The notes below the pieces were generated by a model, which saw only the letters and a list, made by a program, of their open reading frames with translations, did no database searches and had not been told where the DNA came from. From contig CALCYP010000043.1 in NCBI GenBank assembly GCA_937906635.1, positions 1-41,611 on the forward strand: a DNA stretch of 41,611 bases, given 5' to 3'. The position numbers and the translations under genes are program-made. The DNA is from an uncultured bacterium. GTDB lineage: Bacteria; Patescibacteriota; Gracilibacteria; Absconditabacterales; Absconditicoccaceae. Position 1 is the first letter of the stretch, and each line of letters begins with the position of its first letter. This document shows positions 1 to 8,285 of the stretch, piece by piece.

Positions 1-145
1 GCAGACGGCCGGTTTCCTCCTCTCCCAGACTGAATACGGCTCTGGCCGAATCCAGGGCGTGCATGAGTTCCAATCCATATCGCGGCTCGTAGCCGAAAAT
101 GCGGTTGAGGGCACACAGGGCGGTTCTTTCGTCGGATTCGGACAT
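1..145 (-). CDS. N-terminus of a DprA-like DNA-processing protein (partial)
   Basis: The reading frame starts with ATG at 145 and runs off the window after 48 codons. It encodes MSESDERTALCALNRIFGYE, followed by a stretch ending in a SARAVFSLGEEE-type motif. This resembles the helical N-terminus of DprA/Smf, which loads RecA on incoming single-stranded DNA ('...NRI.GYEP..GL.L......A..VF.L'). Too little is present to see the Rossmann fold, so the family call is an inference. It lies 95 bases downstream of queA on the same strand and shares the high GC of 1-2533. No TGA is read as glycine. Confidence 0.45.
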   Translation of the reverse strand, partial: MSESDERTALCALNRIFGYEPRYGLELMHALDSARAVFSLGEEETGRL

Positions 146-240
146 GGTGGCTTTTTTCCGGCGAAGATATGTCCCGAAAACAAAAAACAACACAGGTTGT
201 TGAAAACTTGTGTTGTTTCAGGGGGCATTTTCGTGTTTTT

Positions 241-1290
241 TTACAGGATCAGGAGCGCGTCACCGTACGGACCGAACTTGTAGTCCTTCTCCAGCGCAAC
301 CTTGTAGGCATCCATGACGTTCTTGTATCCGCCGAACGCGGCCACGGACATGAGCATGGTGGATTGCGGCAGGGGGAAGTTGGAGACGACGGCGTCGGGA
401 ACCGCATACTGATAAGGCGGGAAGATGAACTTGTTGGTCCAGCCGTCAAAGGCATTCACCTCATGGGTGGTGGTGACATAGGTTTCCAGTCCGCGCATGA
501 CGGTGCCGCCGATGGCGACCACCTTCTTCCCCGTCCGTTTGGCCTTGTTGATGACGGTGGCGGCTTCTTCGGAAATGATGAGGCGCTCGGAGTCCATCCG
601 GTGCTTGGAGAGGTCTTCCACATCCACGCGGCGGAAATGGCCAATGCCCATGTGAACGGTGATGAAGGTTTTCTCGATATCCTTGAGAATCATGCGGTTG
701 AACAGTTCCCGGCTGAAATGGAGGCCGGCCGCAGGCGCTGATACTGCGCCCTCGTGGGCGGCGAAGATGGTCTGGTAGTTTTCCGAGTCTTCCGGCGTGA
801 CTTTCTCTTTCACCCATTCCGGGACATAGGGCTCGCCCAGGGCGAACAGGGCCTCCTTGAAGTCCTCGTACTGGCCGTCGAACAGGAAGCGGAGCGTACG
901 GCCGCGGGAGGTGGTGTTGTCGATGACTTCCGCCACCATGCTGTCATCTTCGCCGAAATACAGCTTGTTTCCGATGCGGATTTTGCGGGCCGGGTCCACG
1001 ATCACGTCCCACAGGCGCTGCTCCTTGTTCAGTTCCCGGAGCAGGAGGACCATGATGTCGGCGTCGGTCTTTTCCTTCTTCCCGTACAGGCGGGCCGGGA
1101 AAACCTTGGTGTCGTTCAGCACGAAGGTGTCGCCTTTTCCGAAATAGTCCACGATATCCTTGAAGATACGGTGCTCGATTTCGCCGGTGTCCTTGTGCAG
1201 GACCATCATCTTTGCTTCGTCGCGCCAGCGCGGAGGATTCTGGGCGATTTTCTCCGGGGCCAGTTCAAAATTGAATTGAGAGAGTTTCAT
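241..1290 (-). CDS. queA: S-adenosylmethionine:tRNA ribosyltransferase-isomerase QueA
   Basis: QueA moves the ribosyl part of SAM onto 7-aminomethyl-7-deazaguanine in tRNA, the epoxyqueuosine step of queuosine synthesis in the cytosol. The 349-residue product is of normal family length. It opens with MKLSQFNFELAPEKIAQNPP and carries family blocks such as DTKVFPARL, SAPAAGLHF, HMGIGHFRRV, GTVMRGLE and FPPY. The start at 1290 is chosen because MKLSQF is the usual QueA N-terminus and GGAGACTCC lies just upstream. The open frame extends 20 codons further but without family match. All glycines are GGN, and the gene is GC-rich, unlike everything after 2533. The stop is TAA. Confidence 0.95.
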   Translation of the reverse strand: MKLSQFNFELAPEKIAQNPPRWRDEAKMMVLHKDTGEIEHRIFKDIVDYFGKGDTFVLNDTKVFPARLYGKKEKTDADIMVLLLRELNKEQRLWDVIVDPARKIRIGNKLYFGEDDSMVAEVIDNTTSRGRTLRFLFDGQYEDFKEALFALGEPYVPEWVKEKVTPEDSENYQTIFAAHEGAVSAPAAGLHFSRELFNRMILKDIEKTFITVHMGIGHFRRVDVEDLSKHRMDSERLIISEEAATVINKAKRTGKKVVAIGGTVMRGLETYVTTTHEVNAFDGWTNKFIFPPYQYAVPDAVVSNFPLPQSTMLMSVAAFGGYKNVMDAYKVALEKDYKFGPYGDALLIL

Positions 1291-1359
1291 GTGGAGTCTC
1301 CTGAATGTCGTTACTATAACAATACGGAAGATATTTTGAAAAAGTTTCAATTTCGGAAA

Positions 1360-2289
1360 CTATTTCCTGCTGAGCGCATCCAGGCGGGCTTTTGCCGAGG
1401 CCCGGTCGGTCTCCGTCTCGCCGTAACGGACCATCATCGGCAGGTATTTCTTCTCCAGTTTGACATCCTTCCGGCTCCGGGCCAGGAGGATGCAGTTGCG
1501 GATGGCCGTGATGTCGTCCGGGTGCTTCTTCAGGACGTCGTTGTAGTACTTGAGCGCTCTCTTGTGGTCTTTTTTGTTGACGAGCCAGTAGGACCCCAGG
1601 TTGTCCAGGAACAGGGGATCGTCCTTGCAGTAGGTGAGCATGTGCTCCGACAGGCTCCGGAAGGCTTCGGCGGAGGGGTCGCTGCCCAGCCGGAAGAAGG
1701 TGAAGCAGTAGTCCTGCATGAAGGCTTTGAATGTCTCGTCGTCCACCGTCCCTACGCCCTCGTATTCCCAGACGGGACGGGTGGTGAAGTGCCGGGTCAC
1801 CAGGGTCTTGAGTTCCTGCAGCGCCATGTCCGGGCTCTCCTTCTCGTAGGCCACCATGCCGTTGATTTTCAGGAAGATGACATCCAGCCGCAGCGGGTTC
1901 AGCTCGATGGCCCGGTCGATGGCTCGAAGCGCCTCCCCGTACATTTCGTCGTCATATTCGGTATCCTCGAAAAAGTTCGCCTTTCTGCCGGTGGAGTCCG
2001 TCATGGGAAGGAGGGGCTCCCGGCCGAGATAGCGGTCGCGATCCAGCTGGATGACCCGGCTCGACTGGCATTTGCTGAAGCAGAAACTGAACCTTGCGAG
2101 CAGCATCTGCAGGTCGTCGGGACAGGCGGCTTCCCACTTGTCGAGGAGGGTTTCGACGCCGATTCCGGAAGGGCCGACGCGTCCGGCGAGGTTCGAATAG
2201 CGGCGGAGGAATTCTTCGCTGGAAGTCTCCTGGGCGGAGGCGAAAAGGGGCAGGAGAACTGCCGTGAGGAGGAGAAGGAGTCGTTTCAT
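1360..2289 (-). CDS. Secreted TPR-like hypothetical protein
   Basis: A 309-residue protein with a clear Sec signal peptide (MKRLLLLLTAVLLPLFASAQ, cleavage probably after ASA). The rest is helical. A C-terminal stretch (LDNLGSYWLVNKKDHKRALK, then YYNDVLKKHPDD) looks like a tetratricopeptide repeat, suggesting a periplasmic scaffold; no enzyme motif is visible. Its ATG overlaps the stop of the upstream methyltransferase gene as ATGA (2286-2289), and queA follows 69 bases later, so these genes look like one minus-strand operon. Codon use and GC match queA. The specific function is unknown. Confidence 0.65.
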   Translation of the reverse strand: MKRLLLLLTAVLLPLFASAQETSSEEFLRRYSNLAGRVGPSGIGVETLLDKWEAACPDDLQMLLARFSFCFSKCQSSRVIQLDRDRYLGREPLLPMTDSTGRKANFFEDTEYDDEMYGEALRAIDRAIELNPLRLDVIFLKINGMVAYEKESPDMALQELKTLVTRHFTTRPVWEYEGVGTVDDETFKAFMQDYCFTFFRLGSDPSAEAFRSLSEHMLTYCKDDPLFLDNLGSYWLVNKKDHKRALKYYNDVLKKHPDDITAIRNCILLARSRKDVKLEKKYLPMMVRYGETETDRASAKARLDALSRK

Positions 2290-2533
2290 CGGATGTCCAT
2301 TCTGATTCGTGATTCTTTGGGATAGAGGTTGTTGCAGCGCGTGCCGATGTTTTTCGCCGGACCGAGGGGCAATCCCTCGTAAGTAAGGGTGAGAAGGCCG
2401 AGGGGCGCATCCGGGGTTGACAAGGCGTCGCCGTGGAGATATTTGAGGGCGGTGCTGCGGTCCACCTCATGGCGGGGGTAGCCCGGATCCGCGCCTTCCG
2501 CGGGCCTCTCGGCATGGCCCGGGTGGAGGTAGC
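2286..2533 (-). CDS. C-terminal fragment of NOL1/NOP2/Sun-type rRNA m5C methyltransferase (truncated at junction)
   Basis: Reading leftward from about 2533 an open frame encodes about 80 residues. It includes RSTALKYLHGDAL, LLTLTYEGLPLGPAKNIGTR and CNNLYPKESRIRMDIR before a TGA stop at 2288-2286. The pattern 'LV.Y.G.PLG..KN.G.R.NNLYP..WRIR' is typical of the C-terminal RNA-binding region of RsmF-type 16S rRNA cytosine-C5 methyltransferases of Bacteroidetes. The catalytic domain is missing because the sequence changes abruptly near 2533. The TGA must be a real stop here, so this fragment belongs to a standard-code genome. It overlaps the next gene by ATGA. Confidence 0.6.
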
Positions 2534-2550
2534 TATTGTGATTTTTTCTT
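2525..2550. other. Composition and genetic-code junction, probable assembly chimera
   Basis: To the left, sequence is GC-rich, TGA is a stop and ribosome-binding sites are visible. To the right, sequence is strongly AT-rich and TGA is read as glycine. The methyltransferase frame is cut here with no inverted repeat, integrase, tRNA or target duplication that I can see. The exact breakpoint is uncertain by about 15 bases. Confidence 0.7.
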
Positions 2551-2603
2551 GAAAAGAATTTCTGATTGATTATAATTGCACACAGTTTATATTATTTAAC
2601 ATA

Positions 2604-2849
2604 ATGTCTATGTTTAAAAATTATATAAATTCTCTATTAGATCAAACCATATATTATAAAGATGAAGACTGAGTTATTATCGCTGAGATTCCAAGCAAAC
2701 CTGGATATTTTACACAATGAGAAAATTTTGAGGAGGCAAGAGAAAATATGATAGATTTAATAGAAACACTCATGATTGAAGATATAAAGGCATGAAAAAT
2801 TGATTTGGTAAAGGATTTTAGTATGAATAAAGAAGTAGAACATGCCTAA
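2604..2849 (+). CDS. hicB: HicB-family antitoxin
   Basis: An 81-residue protein read with TGA as Gly. It has the HicB N-terminal pattern: a first strand ending in YYKDEDGVIIAEIPSKPGYF, then GENFEEARENMIDLIETLM. This is the partial RNase-H-like HicB fold ('...G.y.A..p.lpG..t.G.t.eEA..n..e.i...'). It binds and neutralises HicA and usually represses its own operon. ATG at 2604 is used; an in-frame ATG at 2610 is an alternative. Its end overlaps hicA by 8 bases, so translation is coupled. Antitoxin before toxin is the less common order. No Shine-Dalgarno sequence is visible. In standard code the protein would be cut at three internal TGAs. Confidence 0.88.
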
Positions 2850-3060
2850 AATTACACCTATTAACGCGAGAGAATTAGTATCAAAATTAAAGAAACTTGG
2901 ATTTGAGTGACCTTATCCTGGATGAAGACATATGTTTATGATTAAAGATTGATATAGAGTTCCATTCCCAAATCATTGATGAAAAGATATTTCTAGATGA
3001 GTAGTAAATTGTATAATAGAATATATTTGAATTTCAGTAGACGAACGAAATAAATTGTAG
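2842..3060 (+). CDS. hicA: HicA-family mRNA interferase toxin
   Basis: A 72-residue toxin with a dsRBD-like fold that cleaves mRNA when unneutralised. Visible motifs are NARELVSKLKKLGFEG, PYPGGRHMFMIKDGYRVPFP (the family signature G.H..f......v.vP, with the catalytic histidine H36) and NHGGKDISRGVVNCIIEYIG. Most glycines, including two adjacent ones after PNH, are TGA codons, so the toxin can only be made full-length by a UGA-glycine decoder. It overlaps hicB by 8 bases and is followed 8 bases later by a terminator-like hairpin. Confidence 0.9.
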
Positions 3061-3067
3061 AAAAAGG

Positions 3068-3091
3068 GCGATCGCGAGGTTGCTTTTTTTT
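3068..3091 (+). terminator. Terminator of hicBA
   Basis: A six-pair stem GCGATC/GGTTGC (with G-T pairs) closes a GCGA tetraloop and is followed by eight T. It begins 8 bases after the hicA stop codon. Confidence 0.65.
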
Positions 3092-3094
3092 GTT

Positions 3095-3240
3095 GGCTTG
3101 GAAGCAACCCCTCAGCCCTTCGTGGAGCTCCTACCGCATTGAGGCATAAACCTATCAGGTTTACCACGCTATGCGTGGGAGGAAATTTCTCCCCTGATAG
3201 GGGGAGTTGTTCTGCCGAAGGCTAGTGGGGTTGCCACAGA
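3095..3240. repeat. Palindromic intergenic repeat
   Basis: This GC-richer stretch of short inverted segments (GGAGGAAATTTCTCC, CCCCTGATAGGGGG) includes a GCCGAAGGCTAGTGGGG block. The block resembles GCCGTAGGCTAGTTGGAGG on the opposite strand of 7577-7742. The two look like diverged copies of one mobile palindromic repeat. No gene is visible in it. Confidence 0.5.
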
Positions 3241-3293
3241 GCAGGGAAGACTCACGAGAGTGGGTGTTTTTTGTTGCTTGATTTTTTTGTTAT

Positions 3294-3321
3294 AAAAAAG
3301 CCTTAGAACATTATCTAAGGC
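3294..3321 (-). terminator. Intrinsic terminator of RNA A
   Basis: On the minus strand an eight-pair stem GCCTTAGA/TCTAAGGC with a six-base loop is followed directly by six T. It ends the promoter-defined unit that starts at about 4377. Confidence 0.8.
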
Positions 3322-3655
3322 CTTGTAGATGATTATCAGAAAACGGATATTTTCACATACAAAGGTTGTAATAGCCAAGAATAGCTAAATATTATCTATA
3401 CCATTTATCCTTGCTAGTATTACCTACTTTTTACGTAAACAATACTATGTGGAACAACAAACAGATATATGCTTGATCCAGATATATCGGTTAAAATACA
3501 TTAGGAAGATTTCCACAATTTATTTCTAGACCATGTCAATATTAAGTGCTCAACCATGATTAAATGATTAAACGAAATAATACAATGTGAAATAGACAGC
3601 TGAGATATCTTTCTAAAAGCCAGTATTTCATGACAATAGAGATTTAAAGCATAAA

Positions 3656-3730
3656 GACATCGATTAAATGCCGGTCAATAAAGACATCATTTTGAGAGAA
3701 TCGACTCAAAAGAGAGGAGATTATTGTATG
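3656..3730. repeat. First copy of tandem domain in RNA A
   Basis: This copy is about 80 percent identical to 3937-4013. It contains the hairpin TTTTGAG (3690-3696)/CTCAAAA (3705-3711) and a weaker helix GACAT (3656-3660)/ATGCC (3668-3672). It ends with TATTGTATGA, which is also shared. Confidence 0.7.
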
Positions 3731-3936
3731 AATTAAATATAGATAAACAGTGTCCTAATGTAATTTGTTTTTCAAATCAGAGATTAGATTAAATTTCACA
3801 AGGTGAGGTGCTTTTTTCGATGATATTTCCGGGTTTACAGCAAAGCAAAGATAAGGAAAGTATCAAAGTATGAATCCAATAAGTATACTTGCTCCTCATA
3901 TTATTTATTCAATAATAAAGGATGAAACTTCACAAA

Positions 3937-4013
3937 GATATTGATTAGATATCGGTCAATAGAGACATCATTTTGAGAGAATCGGCTCAAAAGAGAGGAA
4001 AACTATTGTATGA
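3937..4013. repeat. Second copy of tandem domain in RNA A
   Basis: This is the diverged partner of 3656-3730. The hairpin TTTTGAG/CTCAAAA (3971-3992) is unchanged in its stem, with one loop substitution. The helix GATAT (3937-3941)/ATATC (3949-3953) carries T-A where the first copy has C-G. Confidence 0.7.
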
Positions 4014-4383
4014 AACCACAAATAGGAACTTACGCTAGACAGACTATCGTGAGATAGGAGCTAGAACAATTCATAAGCACGAATCAGATATGTTTTTGTA
4101 CATACTGAAACAAAATAAATACAATCTATCAAGTTACTTGATGTTGATAGTATACCAATGCCGATATAGATTGATTCACTTACTCAGATGATATATCTCA
4201 GCTGAGTGGAGATAATCAAGACCTACGAGCTACTTTTATTTTGTAAAAGTGAACTCAAACATAGGTATGGATAAACACATACAAGATAGACAATTGCATG
4301 ATTCAAATATCCAACTGATAAAGATCTCATTCATCAAGCGATAGTGGTTGGTGAACAACTCACTCATTCATGATGACATATAT

Positions 4384-4424
4384 ATTATAATCAAAAACTT
4401 TTAATTTGTCAAATTTTTTGGCAC
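4384..4424 (-). promoter_or_regulatory. Promoter of RNA A with upstream GTGCCAAA box
   Basis: On the minus strand TTGACA (4412-4407) and TATAAT (4389-4384) are separated by 17 bases, a perfect consensus. Directly upstream is GTGCCAAA, preceded by an A-run. The same box and spacing occur before RNA B (18152-18191) and, less exactly, before the surface-protein gene (10523-10561). Confidence 0.85.
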
Positions 4425-4476
4425 TTTTTTTGCGCGAATTTTTGTAGTTTTAAACTACGATTTTCAGAAATCGAGT

Positions 4477-4496
4477 AAAAAAAGTCCACTTTTTTT
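4477..4496. promoter_or_regulatory. A/T-flanked palindrome upstream of RNA A promoter
   Basis: AAAAAAAGT-CC-ACTTTTTTT is a nine-base inverted repeat 53 bases upstream of the GTGCCA box of RNA A. An equivalent element (18080-18100, spacer ACC) sits 51 bases upstream of the box of RNA B. It could be an operator or a bidirectional terminator; position relative to both RNA promoters favours a regulatory role. Confidence 0.5.
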
Positions 4497-4593
4497 AAAT
4501 TTTTTTTGAAAATTTTTATGTTTTTTTCTCTTTATTTTTTATATACAATAAATAAAAATAAATTTACACGATTTTATTTTATTTTTTGCTCTA

Positions 4594-7086
4594 ATGAAAT
4601 ATTCATTAAATCTTTTGAAACATTTTATATCAATCAATGATTCTATACAAAATATTGCAGACAAAATCACACTCAAAACTGTAGAAGTAGAAGAGATTAT
4701 CCAGAGACAAATCGACAAACATATCGTAATTTGAAAAATAATGTCTGCTGAAAATCATCCAGACTCAGACCATATGAGTGTCTGCCAAGTAGATTGTGGA
4801 TCAAAATGAAAATTTCAAATAGTTTGTGGAGCTGCAAATGTGCAATGAGCACATTATGTAGTAGCGGCATTGGAATGAGCAGAATTTAAAGAAGCAGGAG
4901 TTACTATTGCACCAAGGAAGCTTCGTGGAGTAGAATCAAATGGAATGATTTGTTCAAAGAGTGAATTATGAATACCAGAAGATACAGATAAACCTCGAAT
5001 ATGGGAATTAGACAAAGATTTTGATGATATTTCAGATGCTGATTTGTGAACTTCATTGACTGATAAATATCCTCGATTGGATTCTGCAGTGATAGATGTA
5101 GACAATAAATGACTCACAAATAGACCTGATTTGACTGGACATTTTGGTATGGCAATAGATTTGTATTCCATGTATTCAGATGACAAAATATCTTACAATG
5201 CAATTAATAAATATTTCGATGAATTAAAAAATACAAACATATTGGAGCTTATAAATAATAAATGAGCTACAAAAATCTGATTAAAAGCTGAGACAGACAA
5301 TGTGAATTCATATATTTTGATGGAGTTAAATAATGTAACAGTTCGTCCATGACAGATATTTTCCAGACTTCACATGTATGATTTATGAAGTAAACCAATT
5401 TCAAATTGGGTAGATTTCAGTAATTTGTTTATGAATATCACATGACAGCCAGTCCACTTTTTTGATGCAGACAAAGTGAAATGAAATATCATAGTCAGAC
5501 AAGCAAGAGAATGAGAAAAGTTTGTAGATTTATTTGAAAAAGAACATACATTACAGTCTACTGATATGGTAATCGCTGACCAAGAAAAGGTATTGGCTTT
5601 GGCTTGAGTTGTATGATGATTAGATTCATGAATCACGGATAGTACAAAAAATATTTTGGTTGAGATAGCAAATTTTGATCCAGTATGTGTCAGAAAAACT
5701 TGAGTCAGATTGTGACTCAGGACTGATGCAGAATTGAGATACGAGAAAAATATTAGTCCATCATTTAGTCAATATGTATTCATATTATTCTTGGATTTAT
5801 TAAAATATTATTCAAAAGATTTATGAAGCTATGAAATATGATGAATCAGTCATTTTTGATGAAATGGTTCGTCGTCTTATTTCCAAAACACGGTGCATAT
5901 AGATTACAACGCTTTGCAAAATTTCATATTCTGAGAGACTGTAGAATGATTCCAAGATGTTGCCAAAACTATTTTGACCAGATTATGATTTGGAGTAAAT
6001 TGAAATGAAATTTCAGTTCCTTTTTGGAGGTCTCCAGATGATATAAACATTGTCCAAGATGTATACGAAGAAGTAGCCAGAATTTATTGATACGAAAAGA
6101 TTCCAAATGTCGCTATGAAATCTGCAATTAGCTTACCAAAAACTCCAAGTTTGGTTAAACTTTCCAGAAGTATCGAAGAAAGTTTTGTTAGAGATTTTGG
6201 ATTTGATCAAGTAGAGACATATCCATGGGTAGACAAAAAGAGTTTGGAAATGTTTGACATAGATTTTGATGATTTATATTCTCTGAAAAATCCTATCGAT
6301 ACAGACAAACCATATATGAGAGATGATATGGACTATATCATGATAAATTATGTGACAAAAAATAGCAAATTCTTTGATGAATTTAAAATATTTGATATTG
6401 CAAGAATTTGGTCCAAAAAATATGATATCAAAAAAGAAAATGCAAAATTTGCAAATGAATTTGTTTGAGAAAGATTACAATTTGCTGGTATGTACTACCA
6501 AAAATCTACAAAATCTTGGGAAGAAGATTTATTGCTTGAGGCAAAATGAGATATTGAAAAATTGTTCACAATTCTTTGATTAGCAGGAGAAATCTCTTAC
6601 ACAAAGACTGATAAAAAAGCTTATCATCCAAAAAAGCAGTGAAATATAGTTTATAATTGAAAAATAGTTTGATTTGTTGGAACAATCCATCCATTGATTT
6701 TGAAAAATTACAAAATTCCTGAGACAGCAAATTTAGTTTACATTTCATTAGATCTGCCAACGATAAATGAATTCCTACAAAATACAGATTATGTAGTAGA
6801 TGGATATGAAACACTTCAAGATCAGATAGTTTGGAGAGATTTATGTTTTGTAATAGATGAAAATGTAGATTATGGTACAGTACTAGATGTAGCAAAAAAT
6901 GTACATTGAGTAAGTGATTTACAAGTGTTTGATCTATATAAATGAACAAATTTACCAGAATGAAAGAAATCTATAGCATTTAAGATAAAGATTAAATGAG
7001 AAAATATGCAGACAGAAGAAATTAATGCAGTCATGGACAAAGTAATCAAAAAAGTTGAAGCTACTTGAGCAAATTTGAGAGAATAA
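4594..7086 (+). CDS. pheT: Phenylalanyl-tRNA synthetase beta subunit
   Basis: An 830-residue protein with TGA as Gly. It forms the alpha2-beta2 enzyme with PheS that charges tRNA-Phe. An N-terminal tRNA-binding OB fold is seen around residues 38-150 (SAENHPDSDHMSVCQVDCG, IVCGAANV, RKLRGVESNGMICS). The B3/B4 editing region follows (DVDNKGLTNRPDLTGHFGMA), then the inactive catalytic-like core with YPWVDKKSLEMF. The C-terminus is a ferredoxin-fold anticodon-binding domain (DVAKNVHGVSDLQVFDLYKG, KSIAFKIKIKG, MDKVIKKVEATGANLRE). Length is normal. ATG 4594 matches the family start. pheS is not next to it; the upstream 500 bases hold RNA A on the other strand. No Shine-Dalgarno is visible. Confidence 0.96.
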
Positions 7087-7185
7087 GAAATGTAAAATAT
7101 ATATTTCGCCACATAGGAGCTTGTCTTTTTTTTGTCATATCAAAATATTTTTATATGAAAAGTCAAGTGTTTAGAAAACGAAAAA

Positions 7186-7209
7186 ACCGGCCAAGATTTT
7201 TTGGTCGGT
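7186..7209 (-). terminator. Terminator of the small zinc-ribbon gene
   Basis: On the minus strand ACCGACCA/TGGCCGGT (with G-T pairs) forms a stem followed by TTTTTT. It starts right after the stop codon at 7211. Confidence 0.75.
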
Positions 7210-7210
7210 C

Positions 7211-7366
7211 TTAGTCTGACATAATTTCCATTGTCCAAAGAGGTTTCTCTATTTCTCTGCCACAGAGACAGCAGTTGATGGTGTCATGATTGTACTCTTT
7301 GGGAATTGGGCGTATATTACCACAACATGTACAGTGATAACACAGCACTTTTTTTTGATTTTTCAT
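7211..7366 (-). CDS. Small zinc-ribbon-like protein
   Basis: A 51-residue protein with two Cys pairs, CYHCTCCGNIRP and later CCLCGREIE, spaced like a zinc ribbon. No further family is recognised. ATG 7366 is chosen because a TATAAT box (about 7400) lies just upstream, inside any longer TTG-initiated frame. A terminator abuts the stop codon, so this is a complete single-gene unit. Both glycines are GGN rather than TGA, and there is no in-frame TGA, unlike most neighbours. Confidence 0.6.
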   Translation of the reverse strand: MKNQKKVLCYHCTCCGNIRPIPKEYNHDTINCCLCGREIEKPLWTMEIMSD

Positions 7367-7470
7367 AGGCTCTTTGCTTTTAGGTTTTAAGTATATAGTT
7401 TTATTATACAAAAATCAAGTACTATTCATTTGAAAAAAGTGTAGTTTTTTTTATAAGAAAAAGGATATCA

Positions 7471-7560
7471 ACCTCATCCCCTACCCCTTCTCCTAACAGA
7501 GAAGGGGAGAGTTCGTAATGAAGGTCTTTTTCTGTTAGGAGAGGGATTTAGGGTGAGGTT
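7471..7560. repeat. Inverted-repeat element (MITE-like)
   Basis: About 30-base arms, CCTCATCCCCTACCCCTTCT at the left and the near-complement ending TTTAGGGTGAGG at the right, flank a short centre. This kind of GC-rich palindrome is common as a non-autonomous repeat in many bacteria. No coding potential is seen. Confidence 0.65.
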
Positions 7561-7576
7561 GTCCATGCAGCATAAA

Positions 7577-7742
7577 ATTGCTCCCCACCGGGGAGCTCCC
7601 CCACAGAATTGCGGGGGTGAGGGGGTTAACCTCCAACTAGCCTACGGCGAGCAATCCCGCTAAAGACGGGACAGGCATTCCTCATAGGGGCAGGATATTC
7701 CCACAACAACTCAGCACAGCTGAGCCTCCCAAAGGGGAGGTA
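7577..7742. repeat. Palindromic intergenic repeat with several stems
   Basis: Successive hairpins (CTCCCCACCGGGGAG, CCGCTAAAGACGGG, CAGCACAGCTG, CCTCCCAAAGGGGAGG) form a compact GC-rich block. It ends 22 bases before the deaminase start codon. It resembles 3095-3240. Confidence 0.6.
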
Positions 7743-7764
7743 ATTTATTTCCAAAAAACACCAT

Positions 7765-8250
7765 ATGAAAACTTTCCCAGAAACTGAATGAAAACAGTAT
7801 GAACAATATTTTTTACTTGCTGCACAAGTAGCAATACAAGCCACTTGTGAAAGGTCAAAATGTGGTTGTGTTATTGTGAAAGATTGAAAAATTATTGGAC
7901 AGTGATTTAACTCTCCAGCAAAAGAATTGGAATCTCAGAGGAGATGTACATGTGACAAAAAATCATATGATTTCAAAGTAACAGACAAGACCTGCTGTAT
8001 CCATGCAGAACAAAGAGCGATGTTTGATTCTCTCAGACACTACCCAGATGAAATAATTGATTCTGAATTATTCTTTATTCGTTTAGATTCCGAATGAAAT
8101 ATGAGCAAATCATGAGATCCTTATTGTACTATTTGTAGCAAAATGGCATTGGATTTATGAGTAAAATATTTCTATTTGTGGCATGAAAAAGGTATTACTT
8201 GCTATGATACGCAAGAGTACAATACTTTGTCTTATCAGTACAAATGATAA
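7765..8250 (+). CDS. dCMP/cytidine deaminase-family protein
   Basis: A 161-residue protein of the zinc-dependent cytidine/deoxycytidylate deaminase fold. The HAE motif (CIHAEQRAM, zinc ligand H80, catalytic proton shuttle E82) and the PCxxC-equivalent DPYCTICSKMAL (C121, C124) are present. A likely role is dCMP to dUMP conversion feeding thymidylate synthesis, fitting with tmk in the same window; other deaminase substrates are possible. Extra cysteines (CERSKCGC, RRCTCDKK) may bind a second zinc as in dCMP deaminases. The last codon before TAA is a TGA glycine. No Shine-Dalgarno is visible. Confidence 0.82.
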
Positions 8251-8253
8251 TAT

Positions 8254-8280
8254 AAAAAAGGCCCCTATGTGGGAGCCTTA
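8254..8280. terminator. Bidirectional terminator between converging genes
   Basis: The stem GGCCCC/GGGAGCC with a short loop is followed by TTTTTT on the minus strand, and by A/T sequence on the plus strand. It lies between the converging ends of the deaminase gene and the membrane gene. Confidence 0.65.
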
Positions 8281-8285
8281 TTGCC

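Larger units (their letters stand above)
3294..4377 (-). ncRNA. Putative long structured non-coding RNA A (about 1.08 kb)
   Basis: A minus-strand transcription unit is delimited by a strong promoter (4384-4412) and an intrinsic terminator (3294-3321). Stop codons break all frames in either code; the longest candidate is a 47-residue frame at 4379-4236 with one glycine. Internal structure includes a perfect palindrome ATCAAGT-T-ACTTGAT near 4127, CTCAGCTGAG near 4200, and two tandem copies of an approximately 75-base domain (3656-3730, 3937-4013). Each copy holds a TTTTGAG/CTCAAAA hairpin. A neighbouring helix shows a T-A to C-G change between copies. I cannot match it to RNase P RNA, tmRNA, 6S or SRP RNA; it is too long for those and lacks their motifs. 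Its upstream region matches that of RNA B (18198-19048). Confidence 0.55.

Noticed and set aside
754..2325. Plus-strand 523-codon frame opposite queA and the TPR-like gene
   Set aside because: Antisense shadow in GC-rich sequence; the minus-strand queA is unambiguous.
3169..3378. Minus-strand frame of 69 codons overlapping a repeat and a terminator
   Set aside because: It runs through the terminator hairpin of RNA A and into a palindromic repeat; no family match.
3656..4013. Possible CRISPR array
   Set aside because: Only two diverged copies about 75 bases long and 280 apart; no regular spacers or cas genes in the window.
4236..4379. A 47-residue frame at the very 5' end of RNA A (starts MSSGMSELFT)
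   Set aside because: Its ATG sits at the predicted transcription start, only one glycine is present and the remaining 900 bases are non-coding; too weak to call.
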